The translations under genes and the position numbers were made by a program. From positions 1-11,734 of the forward strand of contig CAZRRG010000070.1 of NCBI GenBank assembly GCA_964602455.1: a stretch of 11,734 nt of DNA. The letters run 5' to 3'. The notes beneath the pieces were generated by a model, which saw only the letters and a list, made by a program, of their open reading frames with translations, did not search any database and was not told the DNA's origin. This document shows positions 5,102-11,041 of this stretch, in pieces. Within the stretch, counting starts at the first letter, position 1; every line of letters starts with the position of its first letter. This DNA is from JBBDIP01 sp964602455 (GTDB lineage: Bacteria; Bacillota; Sulfobacillia; Fermentithermobacillales; Fermentithermobacillaceae).

Positions 5102-6908
5102 TGCGAGTCGCCTCCTCCAAATCGGAAGTGTGGTCCGCATCGTCGACCCGGCGGGCTTGGGACATGTCTTTCTTGGATGACTCCCCATGCGATACGTCAC
5201 CGGTAGATGTCGCAGCATGGGATGTCGCAGCGTGGGATGTCGCAGCGTGGGATGTCGCAGCGTGGGATGTCGCAGCATGGGATGTTGAGGCATGGGATGC
5301 CTCCGGCGGGAAGAACGTACCGACCTCTTTGCCTCCCGCGATGGATAGCAGCACATCTTTGCCGCTCCCGTTTCCTATGACAGTCGGGATGCCGTTCTCC
5401 ATGGCGAGGTTGGCCGCCCACAGCTTGGTGACCATCCCGCCGGTGCCTTTGGGGGAACCTGTGGAGCCGGCCATCGCGGTGATGGATGAGTCGATCCTAT
5501 CCACCGTCCTCAGCAAGGTGGCGTTGGGCACGAGGCGAGGATCGGCGTCAAACAGACCGTCAGTATCGGTAAGCAGGACGAGGGCCCCGGCATTGACCAG
5601 CACCGCTACGCGGGCCGAAAGGGTGTCGTTGTCGCCCAACTTGATCTCATCAAATGCCACAGCATCGTTCTCGTTCACGATAGGGATGATCCCGCGACCA
5701 CATAGCTCCGTGAGGGTGTTCTTGCAGATAGCGGCCCTCTTCGGGTTGGCGAAGTCGTCCCGCGTAAGCAACACCTGCGCTACCGCCATGCCGTACTCAT
5801 CGAACAGGGATTCATACGCCTTCATCAGCAGCGCTTGGCCGACGGACGAAAGGACTTGCCGACCGGTGACGCTGTCATCGAAACCAGAGCCGATCTTGCC
5901 TCGTCCGGCGGCCACAGCTCCCGAAGAAACCAGGATGACTTGACGACCGGCTCTCTGCAGGCTCGCCACCTGGCGGACCAGATCGGCAAGCACCGGAATG
6001 TTGAGGTCGCCCGAAGGACCCGTCACAGTGGATGATCCAACCTTTACAACGAGCCGCGCGGCCTTGGTGAGAACGTGGCGCCCGGGCGTCTGGGCCATCT
6101 CCCTCGAGCGTGCCGCGGCGTGGGTCATCGCTTCCTCGATGAGGCGATCGAAATGCCTGCCCTCGAACACCTTTAGCGCGGCTGCGGTAGTCCCGTTGGG
6201 GGACGTGACCTGCCTAACAAGTTCGCTCAGTGTGAGCGGGCTTTCTTTCAGCAGGTGGCCTGCTCCGCACAGGGTCTGCCGGGCCAACTGCTCGGCGAGG
6301 CCGGGCTCGAGACCCATCCGGGTTCCTGCCGATGCCATATCCTCGGCAAGTTTGAAGAAGTAGGCGGGCCCGCTTCCGGAGAGAGCCGTGACGGCATCCA
6401 ACTGCTCTTCGTCGACCCAGAAGACCTTGCCTGTGGAGGCAAGGAGCCCCTCGCCAACGGCCTTCTCTCGCTCGGTAACCGAGGCCCCCGCGCAAATCGC
6501 CGTGACGCCCTCGCCAACCTGGGCAGGCGTGTTGGGCATTGACCGGAGGACGGCGAACCCCGGTCCCAGCGCTTTCTCCAGGAACGACAGGGGTACGCCA
6601 GCTGCTACGGAGATCAGCAGGCGGCGGCGCTGAAGGCCATCTCCGCAAGCAGCCACCAGTGCCTCAAGCACGGCGGGAACATCACCGGGCTTCACCGCGA
6701 GCACCAGCGTGTCGCACTCCCTGACGAGCTCCTCAAGGCTCGTCGCTGCTCGGACCCCATAGTCTCTCTGGAGCCTCTCCAGCCGCTCCTTGTTGGCTTT
6801 GTTCACCACCATGATGCGCCGGCCATCCAGGGAACCGGACGCGATGGCCCCCCGGATTATCGCAGTCGCCATGTTGCCGGCTCCAATGAAGCCTACCTTT
6901 TCGTTCAT
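5085..6908 (-). CDS. ProC-ProB fusion: pyrroline-5-carboxylate reductase joined to glutamate 5-kinase
   Basis: One uninterrupted 607-residue frame. Residues 1-271 are ProC (last step of proline synthesis): dinucleotide-binding VGFIGAGNMATAIIRG (5-20), AVKPGDV (71-77), SMPNTPAQVGEG (123-134) and the dimerisation/active-site helix ALSGSGPAYFFKLAED (175-190). Residues about 279-535 are ProB (first step): RLVVKVGSSTVTG (285-297), LVSSGAVAAGRGKIG (326-340), LLTRDDFANPKRA (380-392), PIVNENDAVAF (409-419), LGDNDTLSARVA (424-435), LLTDTDGLFDADPR (445-458) and KGTGGMVTKLWAANLA (487-502). The C-terminal PUA domain of longer ProB proteins is absent; residues 536-607 are a repeat-rich, charged tail. The ATG at 6908 has AAAGGAG eight bases upstream. 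The linker between the two enzymes is only a few residues, and a lone internal ATG (residue 271) has GAGGG too close to serve well. The gene sits between the T-box leader and proA. Confidence 0.95.
   Translation of the reverse strand: MNEKVGFIGAGNMATAIIRGAIASGSLDGRRIMVVNKANKERLERLQRDYGVRAATSLEELVRECDTLVLAVKPGDVPAVLEALVAACGDGLQRRRLLISVAAGVPLSFLEKALGPGFAVLRSMPNTPAQVGEGVTAICAGASVTEREKAVGEGLLASTGKVFWVDEEQLDAVTALSGSGPAYFFKLAEDMASAGTRMGLEPGLAEQLARQTLCGAGHLLKESPLTLSELVRQVTSPNGTTAAALKVFEGRHFDRLIEEAMTHAAARSREMAQTPGRHVLTKAARLVVKVGSSTVTGPSGDLNIPVLADLVRQVASLQRAGRQVILVSSGAVAAGRGKIGSGFDDSVTGRQVLSSVGQALLMKAYESLFDEYGMAVAQVLLTRDDFANPKRAAICKNTLTELCGRGIIPIVNENDAVAFDEIKLGDNDTLSARVAVLVNAGALVLLTDTDGLFDADPRLVPNATLLRTVDRIDSSITAMAGSTGSPKGTGGMVTKLWAANLAMENGIPTVIGNGSGKDVLLSIAGGKEVGTFFPPEASHASTSHAATSHAATSHAATSHAATSHAATSTGDVSHGESSKKDMSQARRVDDADHTSDLEEATRNGLKH
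5212..5301. repeat. 15-bp tandem repeat, six units, coding for a pentapeptide repeat
   Basis: Six head-to-tail 15-base units start at 5212, 5227, 5242, 5257, 5272 and 5287. The consensus is GCAGCGTGGGATGTC (plus strand); units 1-5 differ at only one or two positions and unit 6 is more diverged. In the ProC-ProB frame they encode repeated T-S-H-A-A in the C-terminal tail (about residues 538-568). Because 15 is a multiple of three, copy-number change would not break the reading frame. Near-identity of the units points to recent expansion. There are no spacers, so this is not a CRISPR array. Confidence 0.95.
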
Positions 6909-6936
6909 GCTGCCATCTCCTTTCCCGGAAAACCAA

Positions 6937-6968
6937 AACCCCTTCGCCTCGGAAAGGACGAAGGGGTT
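6937..6968 (-). terminator. T-box-controlled intrinsic terminator ahead of the proline operon
   Basis: A 10-bp stem (AACCCCTTCG at 6937-6946 with CGAAGGGGTT at 6959-6968) with a 12-base loop that can pair a little further. On the minus strand it is followed by TTTTGGTTTTCC. It lies six bases beyond the conserved T-box sequence and 28 bases before the ProC-ProB start codon. The upstream arm competes with the T-box antiterminator, as expected for the family. Confidence 0.92.
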
Positions 6969-7195
6969 ATCTTCGCGGTACCACCTTTGTTGGGCCCGAA
7001 GGCCCCGCTCTGCGAGTCCGGCACAAGTCACGAACTCCGTCTTTGGTAACGGGCAGACATGCCCGTCGCGGCTCTTCGCCGGACGCTCGCGGGTGGGTTA
7101 GAAGGTCCTGACGTCCGCCCTCTCACCGTACGGGCGGCTCTCTTTGCGACAGGGGAATCTTCTTGCTCCCGTTCATCGCGCGTTGTATGAGATTT
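6969..7195 (-). promoter_or_regulatory. T-box leader, proline-specific (specifier CCC)
   Basis: The conserved T-box AAGGTGGTACCGCG lies at 6987-6974 (minus strand). Its TGGT bulge would pair with the uncharged acceptor end of a tRNA with discriminator base A, as in tRNA-Pro. Stem I begins near 7187 (GATGAACGGGAGC), carries an AGAGAG bulge-type motif near 7144-7138, and on its 3' side reads CTAACCCACC, where CCC at 7097-7095 followed by A fits a proline specifier codon. In the family, uncharged tRNA stabilises the antiterminator and turns the operon on. Specifier and downstream genes agree. The exact Stem I pairing was judged by eye, not folded. Confidence 0.92.
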
Positions 7196-7200
7196 GACCT

Positions 7201-7229
7201 ATCATACAGATGTGAGGGCGCGGTTTCAA
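7201..7229 (-). promoter_or_regulatory. Sigma-A promoter of the proline operon
   Basis: On the minus strand, TTGAAA (7229-7224), a 17-base spacer and TATGAT (7206-7201) form a near-consensus promoter (5/6 and 5/6). Transcription would start near 7194, just before Stem I of the T-box. The rest of 7230-7334 shows no convincing promoter for the divergent methyltransferase gene. Confidence 0.8.
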
Positions 7230-7334
7230 GTGGTTTGCGGGAGTAAGTTGTTCCCGAGAGTGATGCGAAGATCCCTCAGCGCGAAAACGCTCAGCACAGA
7301 GTACGCCGACTCCAAGCAAGGGCAGTGATGACGC

Positions 7335-8126
7335 GTGGACATGTTCAAGGGCACCGCGTACTACTACGCCCGCTTCCGACCAGGCTATCCTGACTCCTTC
7401 TTCGACCTTGTGCGGCGGTTGTTCAGCCTTGACGGGAAAGGCCGCCTGCTGGACCTGGGATGCGGGACCGGCCAGATCGCGATCCCGCTCAGTACCTCGT
7501 TTGAGGAAGTGGTCGCCATGGACCCTGAGCCGGAGATGCTGGCCGAGGCCAAGTTGGCCATCGATAGTGCCGGCACAAGAAACATATCCCTGGTCGAGGC
7601 CGGTTCGGCGGACCTTCCGTCCCTCAAGGACGCGCTGGGAGCTTTCCGACTGGTGACCATGGGGAGTTCGTTCCACTGGATGGACCGGGCCGCGACGCTT
7701 GAGGTATTGGAAGGGATGGTGGAGCCGGGCGGTGGCGTGGTGATCGCCAGCGGCGGCAGTCTGTGGACGAATCCGACCCCTTGGTGCCAGACCGTGAAGG
7801 CCACAATCCAGCGCTGGCTCGGCGAGGATCGGCGAGCGGGGAGTTCCGTCTACTCGATTAGCCCGGAGCGCCACGAAACCTTGATCGACCGGTCGCGGTT
7901 CGGCCCACACGAGAAGTACACGCTTTCCTACACTCACGAGTGGACCGTAGACTCGGTTGTGGGCTACCTTTACTCAACCTCGTTCTGCTCGCCTCGTCTC
8001 CTCGGGGCCAACCGGGAGGCCTTTGAGGAAGACCTGCGCCGATCGCTCCTTCAGGTGAACACCGCCGGCCGTTTCGTGGAGGAACTAAGCCTTGACGTGT
8101 TGATAGGGAGGAAACCCGGCAGGTAG
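7335..8126 (+). CDS. Class I SAM-dependent methyltransferase
   Basis: A 263-residue Rossmann-fold methyltransferase of the Methyltransf_11/25 type. It opens with FKGTAYYYARFRPGYPDSFF, a start typical of a widespread family of uncharacterised methyltransferases. Motif I is RLLDLGCGTGQIAIPL (37-52), the acidic residue binding the SAM ribose follows in VVAMDPEPEMLAEA (59-72), the motif IV-like segment is LVTMGSSFHWMDR, and a post-motif LEGMVEPGGGVVIASGG ends the core. A C-terminal part of about 100 residues probably binds the substrate, which is unknown. GTG at 7335 or ATG at 7341 could start it; only a loosely placed AAGGG lies upstream. It is divergent from the proline operon and followed after 68 bases by the DUF4163/DUF3298-like gene. 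Confidence 0.88.
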   Translation: MDMFKGTAYYYARFRPGYPDSFFDLVRRLFSLDGKGRLLDLGCGTGQIAIPLSTSFEEVVAMDPEPEMLAEAKLAIDSAGTRNISLVEAGSADLPSLKDALGAFRLVTMGSSFHWMDRAATLEVLEGMVEPGGGVVIASGGSLWTNPTPWCQTVKATIQRWLGEDRRAGSSVYSISPERHETLIDRSRFGPHEKYTLSYTHEWTVDSVVGYLYSTSFCSPRLLGANREAFEEDLRRSLLQVNTAGRFVEELSLDVLIGRKPGR

Positions 8127-8194
8127 GTCGCGCGTCTATAGCCGTGTGGTCTAATGGCGGGAAACGGTCCGCACTCTCCAGGAGGCATCATACG

Positions 8195-9004
8195 GTGGGT
8201 GAACCAACAAAGCGCAAGTCCGGGGCATGGTCGACTGTACTCGCAATTGTCCTCGTTGTACTCTTTCAGGTCGGAAAATACTATGGCCCCGAACTGCTGG
8301 CCATGTGGCCGGTTAAGGTTCACGCCGTCGAAGTCTCTGCGGAGACCGAGACCGGAGATACTCCGGAGTTCTACTACTCTCTCAGGCTGCCTGTGTTCAC
8401 CACCTCCGATCCCGGTGTCCAGCGGGTGCTTGACGCCTTGGCCAAAGAGATCAGCGACAAAGCCCGTGGAGAGGTCCTGGATATGGAAGCAAGGGTTAAG
8501 GAAGATGCCGCCAGCGCTAAAGAGGATGGCTACGAACTACCCCCTTATGACTACAGGATCGATTTCGTGGTTACCTACAACCGCGACAACCTGCTCAGTC
8601 TTTCGACGTCCGAGTACTTCTACTATGGAGGGGCTCACGGAACACCGCTCGTGCTCTCATACACCGTTGATCTGCGAAGCGGCAAGACCCTATCCCTCAT
8701 GGATCTGTTCACCGATGAACGCACAGCCAAGGTTATCCTGGCCCACGGAGTGTTGGAGGGGATAGAAGCCGAGCCCGACAGGTTCTTCCCTGACGCGGCC
8801 GATCACGCGGGTGTTCGAGATGACCAGCAATTCTACCTTAAGGATGGGCAAGTCGTCCTCCACTACACCGTCTATGACTTGGCTCCCTATGCCGGTGGAT
8901 TGCCTGAGTTTGCGTTTTATGTCGACGAGTTGGAGAACGTTTTGCAGCCAAGGATCAGGAGATCGCTCGAGAAGTCCGCGCTCGAGGATCCTGGTCTAGA
9001 GTAG
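8195..9004 (+). CDS. Membrane-anchored DUF4163/DUF3298-type protein
   Basis: A 269-residue protein with a short basic N-terminus (EPTKRKSG), one membrane segment (about 11-27) and an extracytoplasmic remainder. The C-terminal region fits the DUF4163 plus DUF3298 pair found in RsiV-like anti-sigma factors, lysozyme-binding proteins and many secreted proteins of unknown role: YFYYGGAHGTP at 141-151 is the family's GGAHG signature, SGKTLSLMDLFTDE (162-175) opens DUF3298, and YDLAPYAGGLPEFAFYVDEL (227-246) matches its end. GTG at 8195 was chosen because AGGAGG lies nine bases upstream; an in-frame ATG at 8144 lacks such a site. There is no cytoplasmic sigma-binding domain of useful size, and no sigma factor gene lies next to it. 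The function is unknown. Confidence 0.85.
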   Translation: MGEPTKRKSGAWSTVLAIVLVVLFQVGKYYGPELLAMWPVKVHAVEVSAETETGDTPEFYYSLRLPVFTTSDPGVQRVLDALAKEISDKARGEVLDMEARVKEDAASAKEDGYELPPYDYRIDFVVTYNRDNLLSLSTSEYFYYGGAHGTPLVLSYTVDLRSGKTLSLMDLFTDERTAKVILAHGVLEGIEAEPDRFFPDAADHAGVRDDQQFYLKDGQVVLHYTVYDLAPYAGGLPEFAFYVDELENVLQPRIRRSLEKSALEDPGLE

Positions 9005-9014
9005 TCCAATCGGC

Positions 9015-9045
9015 TTGACCGCATCGCGGATGCCGGTGGTACAAT
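9015..9045 (+). promoter_or_regulatory. Probable promoter for the 44-residue small protein
   Basis: TTGACC (9015-9020) and TACAAT (9040-9045) are each 5-of-6 matches to the sigma-A boxes, with a 19-base spacer that is longer than ideal. Transcription would start near 9052 and reach the small gene at 9090 after a short leader. Confidence 0.55.
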
Positions 9046-9089
9046 GCATTCCTGTCGCTTTCCTCTTGCTTTCCTGGGAGGTGCCTGCC

Positions 9090-9224
9090 ATGCGGAGAGA
9101 AGTCTCGTTGAAGGAAAACAATCTGATGCTGGTCGAGGTTGACGTTCACACCACCGAGAAGACACGCCGCATTCTGCAGTCCATGAAGGAATGCCCGGCA
9201 TCGAGGTACTACACTGGCGAGTAA
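9090..9224 (+). CDS. Small protein of unknown function, 44 residues
   Basis: An ATG at 9090 follows GGGAGGTG at 7 bases, and a promoter-like pair lies at 9015-9045. The product is hydrophilic: MRREVSLKENNLMLVEVDVH, then TTEKTRRILQSMKECPASRY and a short YTGE end. It has a predicted strand-then-helix pattern (LMLVEVDVH followed by TEKTRRILQSMKEC) and a single Cys. No signal peptide or membrane segment is visible. The same frame is open back to 9015, but that part overlaps the promoter. I do not recognise a family. It is probably real because ribosome site, promoter and codon use agree, but its small size leaves doubt. Confidence 0.6.
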   Translation: MRREVSLKENNLMLVEVDVHTTEKTRRILQSMKECPASRYYTGE

Positions 9225-9270
9225 TCCGGTGACGGCAGTCATCCGGTTCAACCGGTAGACGTGGTCAGAA

Positions 9271-9296
9271 ACAAAAAACCCGCCTTCCGCGGGTTT
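9271..9296 (-). terminator. Intrinsic terminator of the tRNA operon
   Basis: AAACCCGC (9276-9283) pairs with GCGGGTTT (9289-9296) around a 5-base loop. On the minus strand the stem runs into six T residues, a textbook terminator 10 bases past the tRNA-Glu gene. On the plus strand it is followed by TTTCGGTTTCT, so it may also end the small-protein transcript. Confidence 0.88.
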
Positions 9297-9306
9297 CGGT
9301 TTCTAA

Positions 9307-9382
9307 TGGTAGCCCCAAGGGGATTTGAACCCCTGTCGCCGCCGTGAGAGGGCGGTGTCCTAGGCCACTAGACGATGGGGCC
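9307..9382 (-). tRNA. tRNA-Glu (anticodon CUC)
   Basis: A 76-base gene with encoded CCA. The acceptor arm GGCCCCA pairs with TGGGGCT, with a G-U pair at position 1-72. The anticodon arm is CCGCC-CTCTCAC-GGCGG, giving anticodon CTC, and the T arm is CAGGG-GTTCAAAT-CCCCT-like with the usual GTTCAAA. Discriminator base is A. It follows tRNA-Gln by 8 bases and precedes the terminator. Confidence 0.95.
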
Positions 9383-9390
9383 ACGATCAT

Positions 9391-9464
9391 TGGCTGGGGG
9401 AGAAGGATTCGAACCTCCGCGGGCAGATCCAGAGTCTGCTGGCCTACCACTAGCCGATCCCCCA
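9391..9464 (-). tRNA. tRNA-Gln (anticodon CUG)
   Basis: A 74-base gene with encoded CCA. The acceptor arm is TGGGGGA/TCCCCCA with the U1-A72 pair and discriminator G typical of tRNA-Gln. The anticodon arm GCAGA-CTCTGGA-TCTGC gives anticodon CTG, and the T arm contains GGTTCGAATCC. It is the first gene of a two-tRNA operon. Confidence 0.95.
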
Positions 9465-9482
9465 ACTGCGACAGCATCACCG

Positions 9483-9511
9483 ATTATAGCATCGCCAGTT
9501 TTGCTGGGCAA
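9483..9511 (-). promoter_or_regulatory. Promoter of the tRNA-Gln/tRNA-Glu operon
   Basis: On the minus strand, TTGCCC (9511-9506), a 17-base spacer and a perfect TATAAT (9488-9483) lie 19 bases before the mature tRNA-Gln 5' end. Transcription would start near 9476, leaving a short 5' leader for RNase P. Confidence 0.8.
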
Positions 9512-9684
9512 CACCCTCCAAAAACATCTTTAAACAGGAATCCAGGGGTGCGCCCCCGAATTGCCGTATTCGTGGCATAGGCGCTCCAAACCAGAATGAT
9601 TGAGAATAATAGTGCCGCAACCGCCGGCGTTCGTATACTTAGTCGGCGGGCAACAGCTCAGTGGAAAGGCGGATAGGCTGTCTC

Positions 9685-11031
9685 ATGAAAGCAATCGTTA
9701 TCGGCGCCGGCAAAGTCGGCTTCCATATCGCAGATAGGCTTGCGGAAGAGAACCATGACGTGGTCCTCATAGATGCTCGGGAAGAATCCCTGGTCCCTGC
9801 CCAGGAGAACCTCGACGTGATGACTCTCACGGGTAACGGGGCGTCTCCCAAGACGCTTGAGGAGGCCGGGGTCGCCGGCGCAGACATGGTGATTGCGGTC
9901 ACAACTCACGATGAGGCTAATATCATCGCATGCCTAACAGCCAAGTACTACGGCGTCCCTACGACTGTCGCGCGGGTCAGGAATCCTGACTATACCCTGC
10001 CGAGCAAGGCCCTGGTGCATGGTATGCTGGGAATCGACCACATCATCCACCCCGAGCGCCTCGCAGCCGCCGAAATCGTGAAACTCCTAAAGACGCCCTC
10101 AGCAGGTGAGGTCGGTTTCTACGCGGACGGCAAGGTGCAGCTGCTTGGGATCCGCTGCGATACCCCTGGCGCTGTATGCCTGCACAAGCCACTTCACGAG
10201 CTGGGCCTGAAGCACTCGCTTGTCGTTGCAGTCGAGAGAAATGGAGATCTGCTGATCCCCGACGGGAACACCACGCTGGAGTTGGGCGACTACTTCTACG
10301 TGATCGGCAGAAGCGGCGAGTTCGAACGCTCCACCTTCCTCGCGGGACGGATTCCGAGCGAGATCCGCTCGATAACAATCGTCGGCGGCGGGGAAACGGG
10401 ACTTCGCATCTGCGAAGCCCTCTCCGGCTATCAGAACAACGGCCTCTCGGTGAAACTAATCGAGCAAAACGCGAGCCGGGCCCAGTGGCTGGCGGAGCAT
10501 CTAGCTGATGTCCTTGTGATCAACGGGGACGGCGCGGATGTGAGCCTTCTGGAAGAAGAGCAGATCGGCGAGTGCGACGCTCTTGTAGCGACTACCGGGC
10601 AGGAGGAGACCAACCTACTGGTGGCCATGGTTGCGAAGAAACTGGGGGTTAAGGAGATAATCGTGGAGCTGGGCCGCGAAGAGTACGGCGCCCTCGCAGA
10701 GACCGTAGGAGTCCACGCGACGGTGATACCGAGGCTCTTGACGGCCAGCACCATCCTCCGCCTCCTGCAAAAAGACAGGTTGGTGGATCTCTCTTTCCTC
10801 AAGCAAGGCAAGGCGGAGGTCATGGAGATTGTTGTGGCGGACCACGCGCCGGTCATAGGAAAGCCCTTGCGTATCGCGGGTCTTCCCGCCAAAGCCCTTA
10901 TTGGGACGATAATCCGGGGGGACCAGATCATAATCCCCCACGGCAATTCTGAGATCCGGCCCAAGGACCGGGTAATCGCTTTCTGCCACGCCGATTCCGC
11001 GGCGCAACTGCAGAAAGCCCTCGGACTGTGA
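9685..11031 (+). CDS. trkA: Trk potassium uptake system regulatory NAD-binding protein TrkA
   Basis: TrkA is the cytoplasmic gating subunit that binds nucleotides and controls the TrkH channel. The 448-residue protein has the classic double arrangement: RCK_N 1 with MKAIVIGAGKVGFHIADRL (GAGKVG at 7-12) and the ribose-binding acid D30 in VVLIDARE; TrkA_C 1 at about 140-220 (AVCLHKPLHELGL...LELGDYFYVIG); RCK_N 2 with ITIVGGGETGLRI (GGGETG at 234-239) and KLIEQNASRA; TrkA_C 2 at about 365-448, ending in RPKDRVIAFCHAD. Length matches the family (about 450). The ATG at 9685 gives the canonical N-terminus; a GTG eight codons earlier is open but adds nonconserved residues. A TATACT at 9634-9639 may be the -10 box, without a clear -35. 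trkH follows 10 bases after the stop, so the two form an operon. Confidence 0.96.
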   Translation: MKAIVIGAGKVGFHIADRLAEENHDVVLIDAREESLVPAQENLDVMTLTGNGASPKTLEEAGVAGADMVIAVTTHDEANIIACLTAKYYGVPTTVARVRNPDYTLPSKALVHGMLGIDHIIHPERLAAAEIVKLLKTPSAGEVGFYADGKVQLLGIRCDTPGAVCLHKPLHELGLKHSLVVAVERNGDLLIPDGNTTLELGDYFYVIGRSGEFERSTFLAGRIPSEIRSITIVGGGETGLRICEALSGYQNNGLSVKLIEQNASRAQWLAEHLADVLVINGDGADVSLLEEEQIGECDALVATTGQEETNLLVAMVAKKLGVKEIIVELGREEYGALAETVGVHATVIPRLLTASTILRLLQKDRLVDLSFLKQGKAEVMEIVVADHAPVIGKPLRIAGLPAKALIGTIIRGDQIIIPHGNSEIRPKDRVIAFCHADSAAQLQKALGL

Positions 11032-11041
11032 GGTCCTCCCA

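Noticed and set aside
5212..5301. Possible CRISPR-like array
   Set aside because: The units are contiguous 15-mers with no spacers and lie inside a coding sequence.
5102..5356. Upstream extension of proA with repeated LRHPT
   Set aside because: It is the coding repeat of the preceding gene read in another frame; proA has its canonical start and ribosome site at 5101.
6909..7031. N-terminal extension of the ProC-ProB frame
   Set aside because: It would translate through the T-box sequence and terminator; the ATG at 6908 has a strong ribosome site and the canonical ProC start.
7173..7937. A 254-codon minus-strand frame across the SAM methyltransferase and the T-box promoter
   Set aside because: It is antisense to a recognised methyltransferase, runs through the T-box promoter and matches no family.
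9621..9649. CCGCCG/CGGCGG inverted repeat around TATACT upstream of trkA, as operator and promoter
   Set aside because: Arms are only 6 bp in GC-rich DNA, and no -35 box lies at a suitable distance (TTGAGA at 9600-9605 is 28 bases away).
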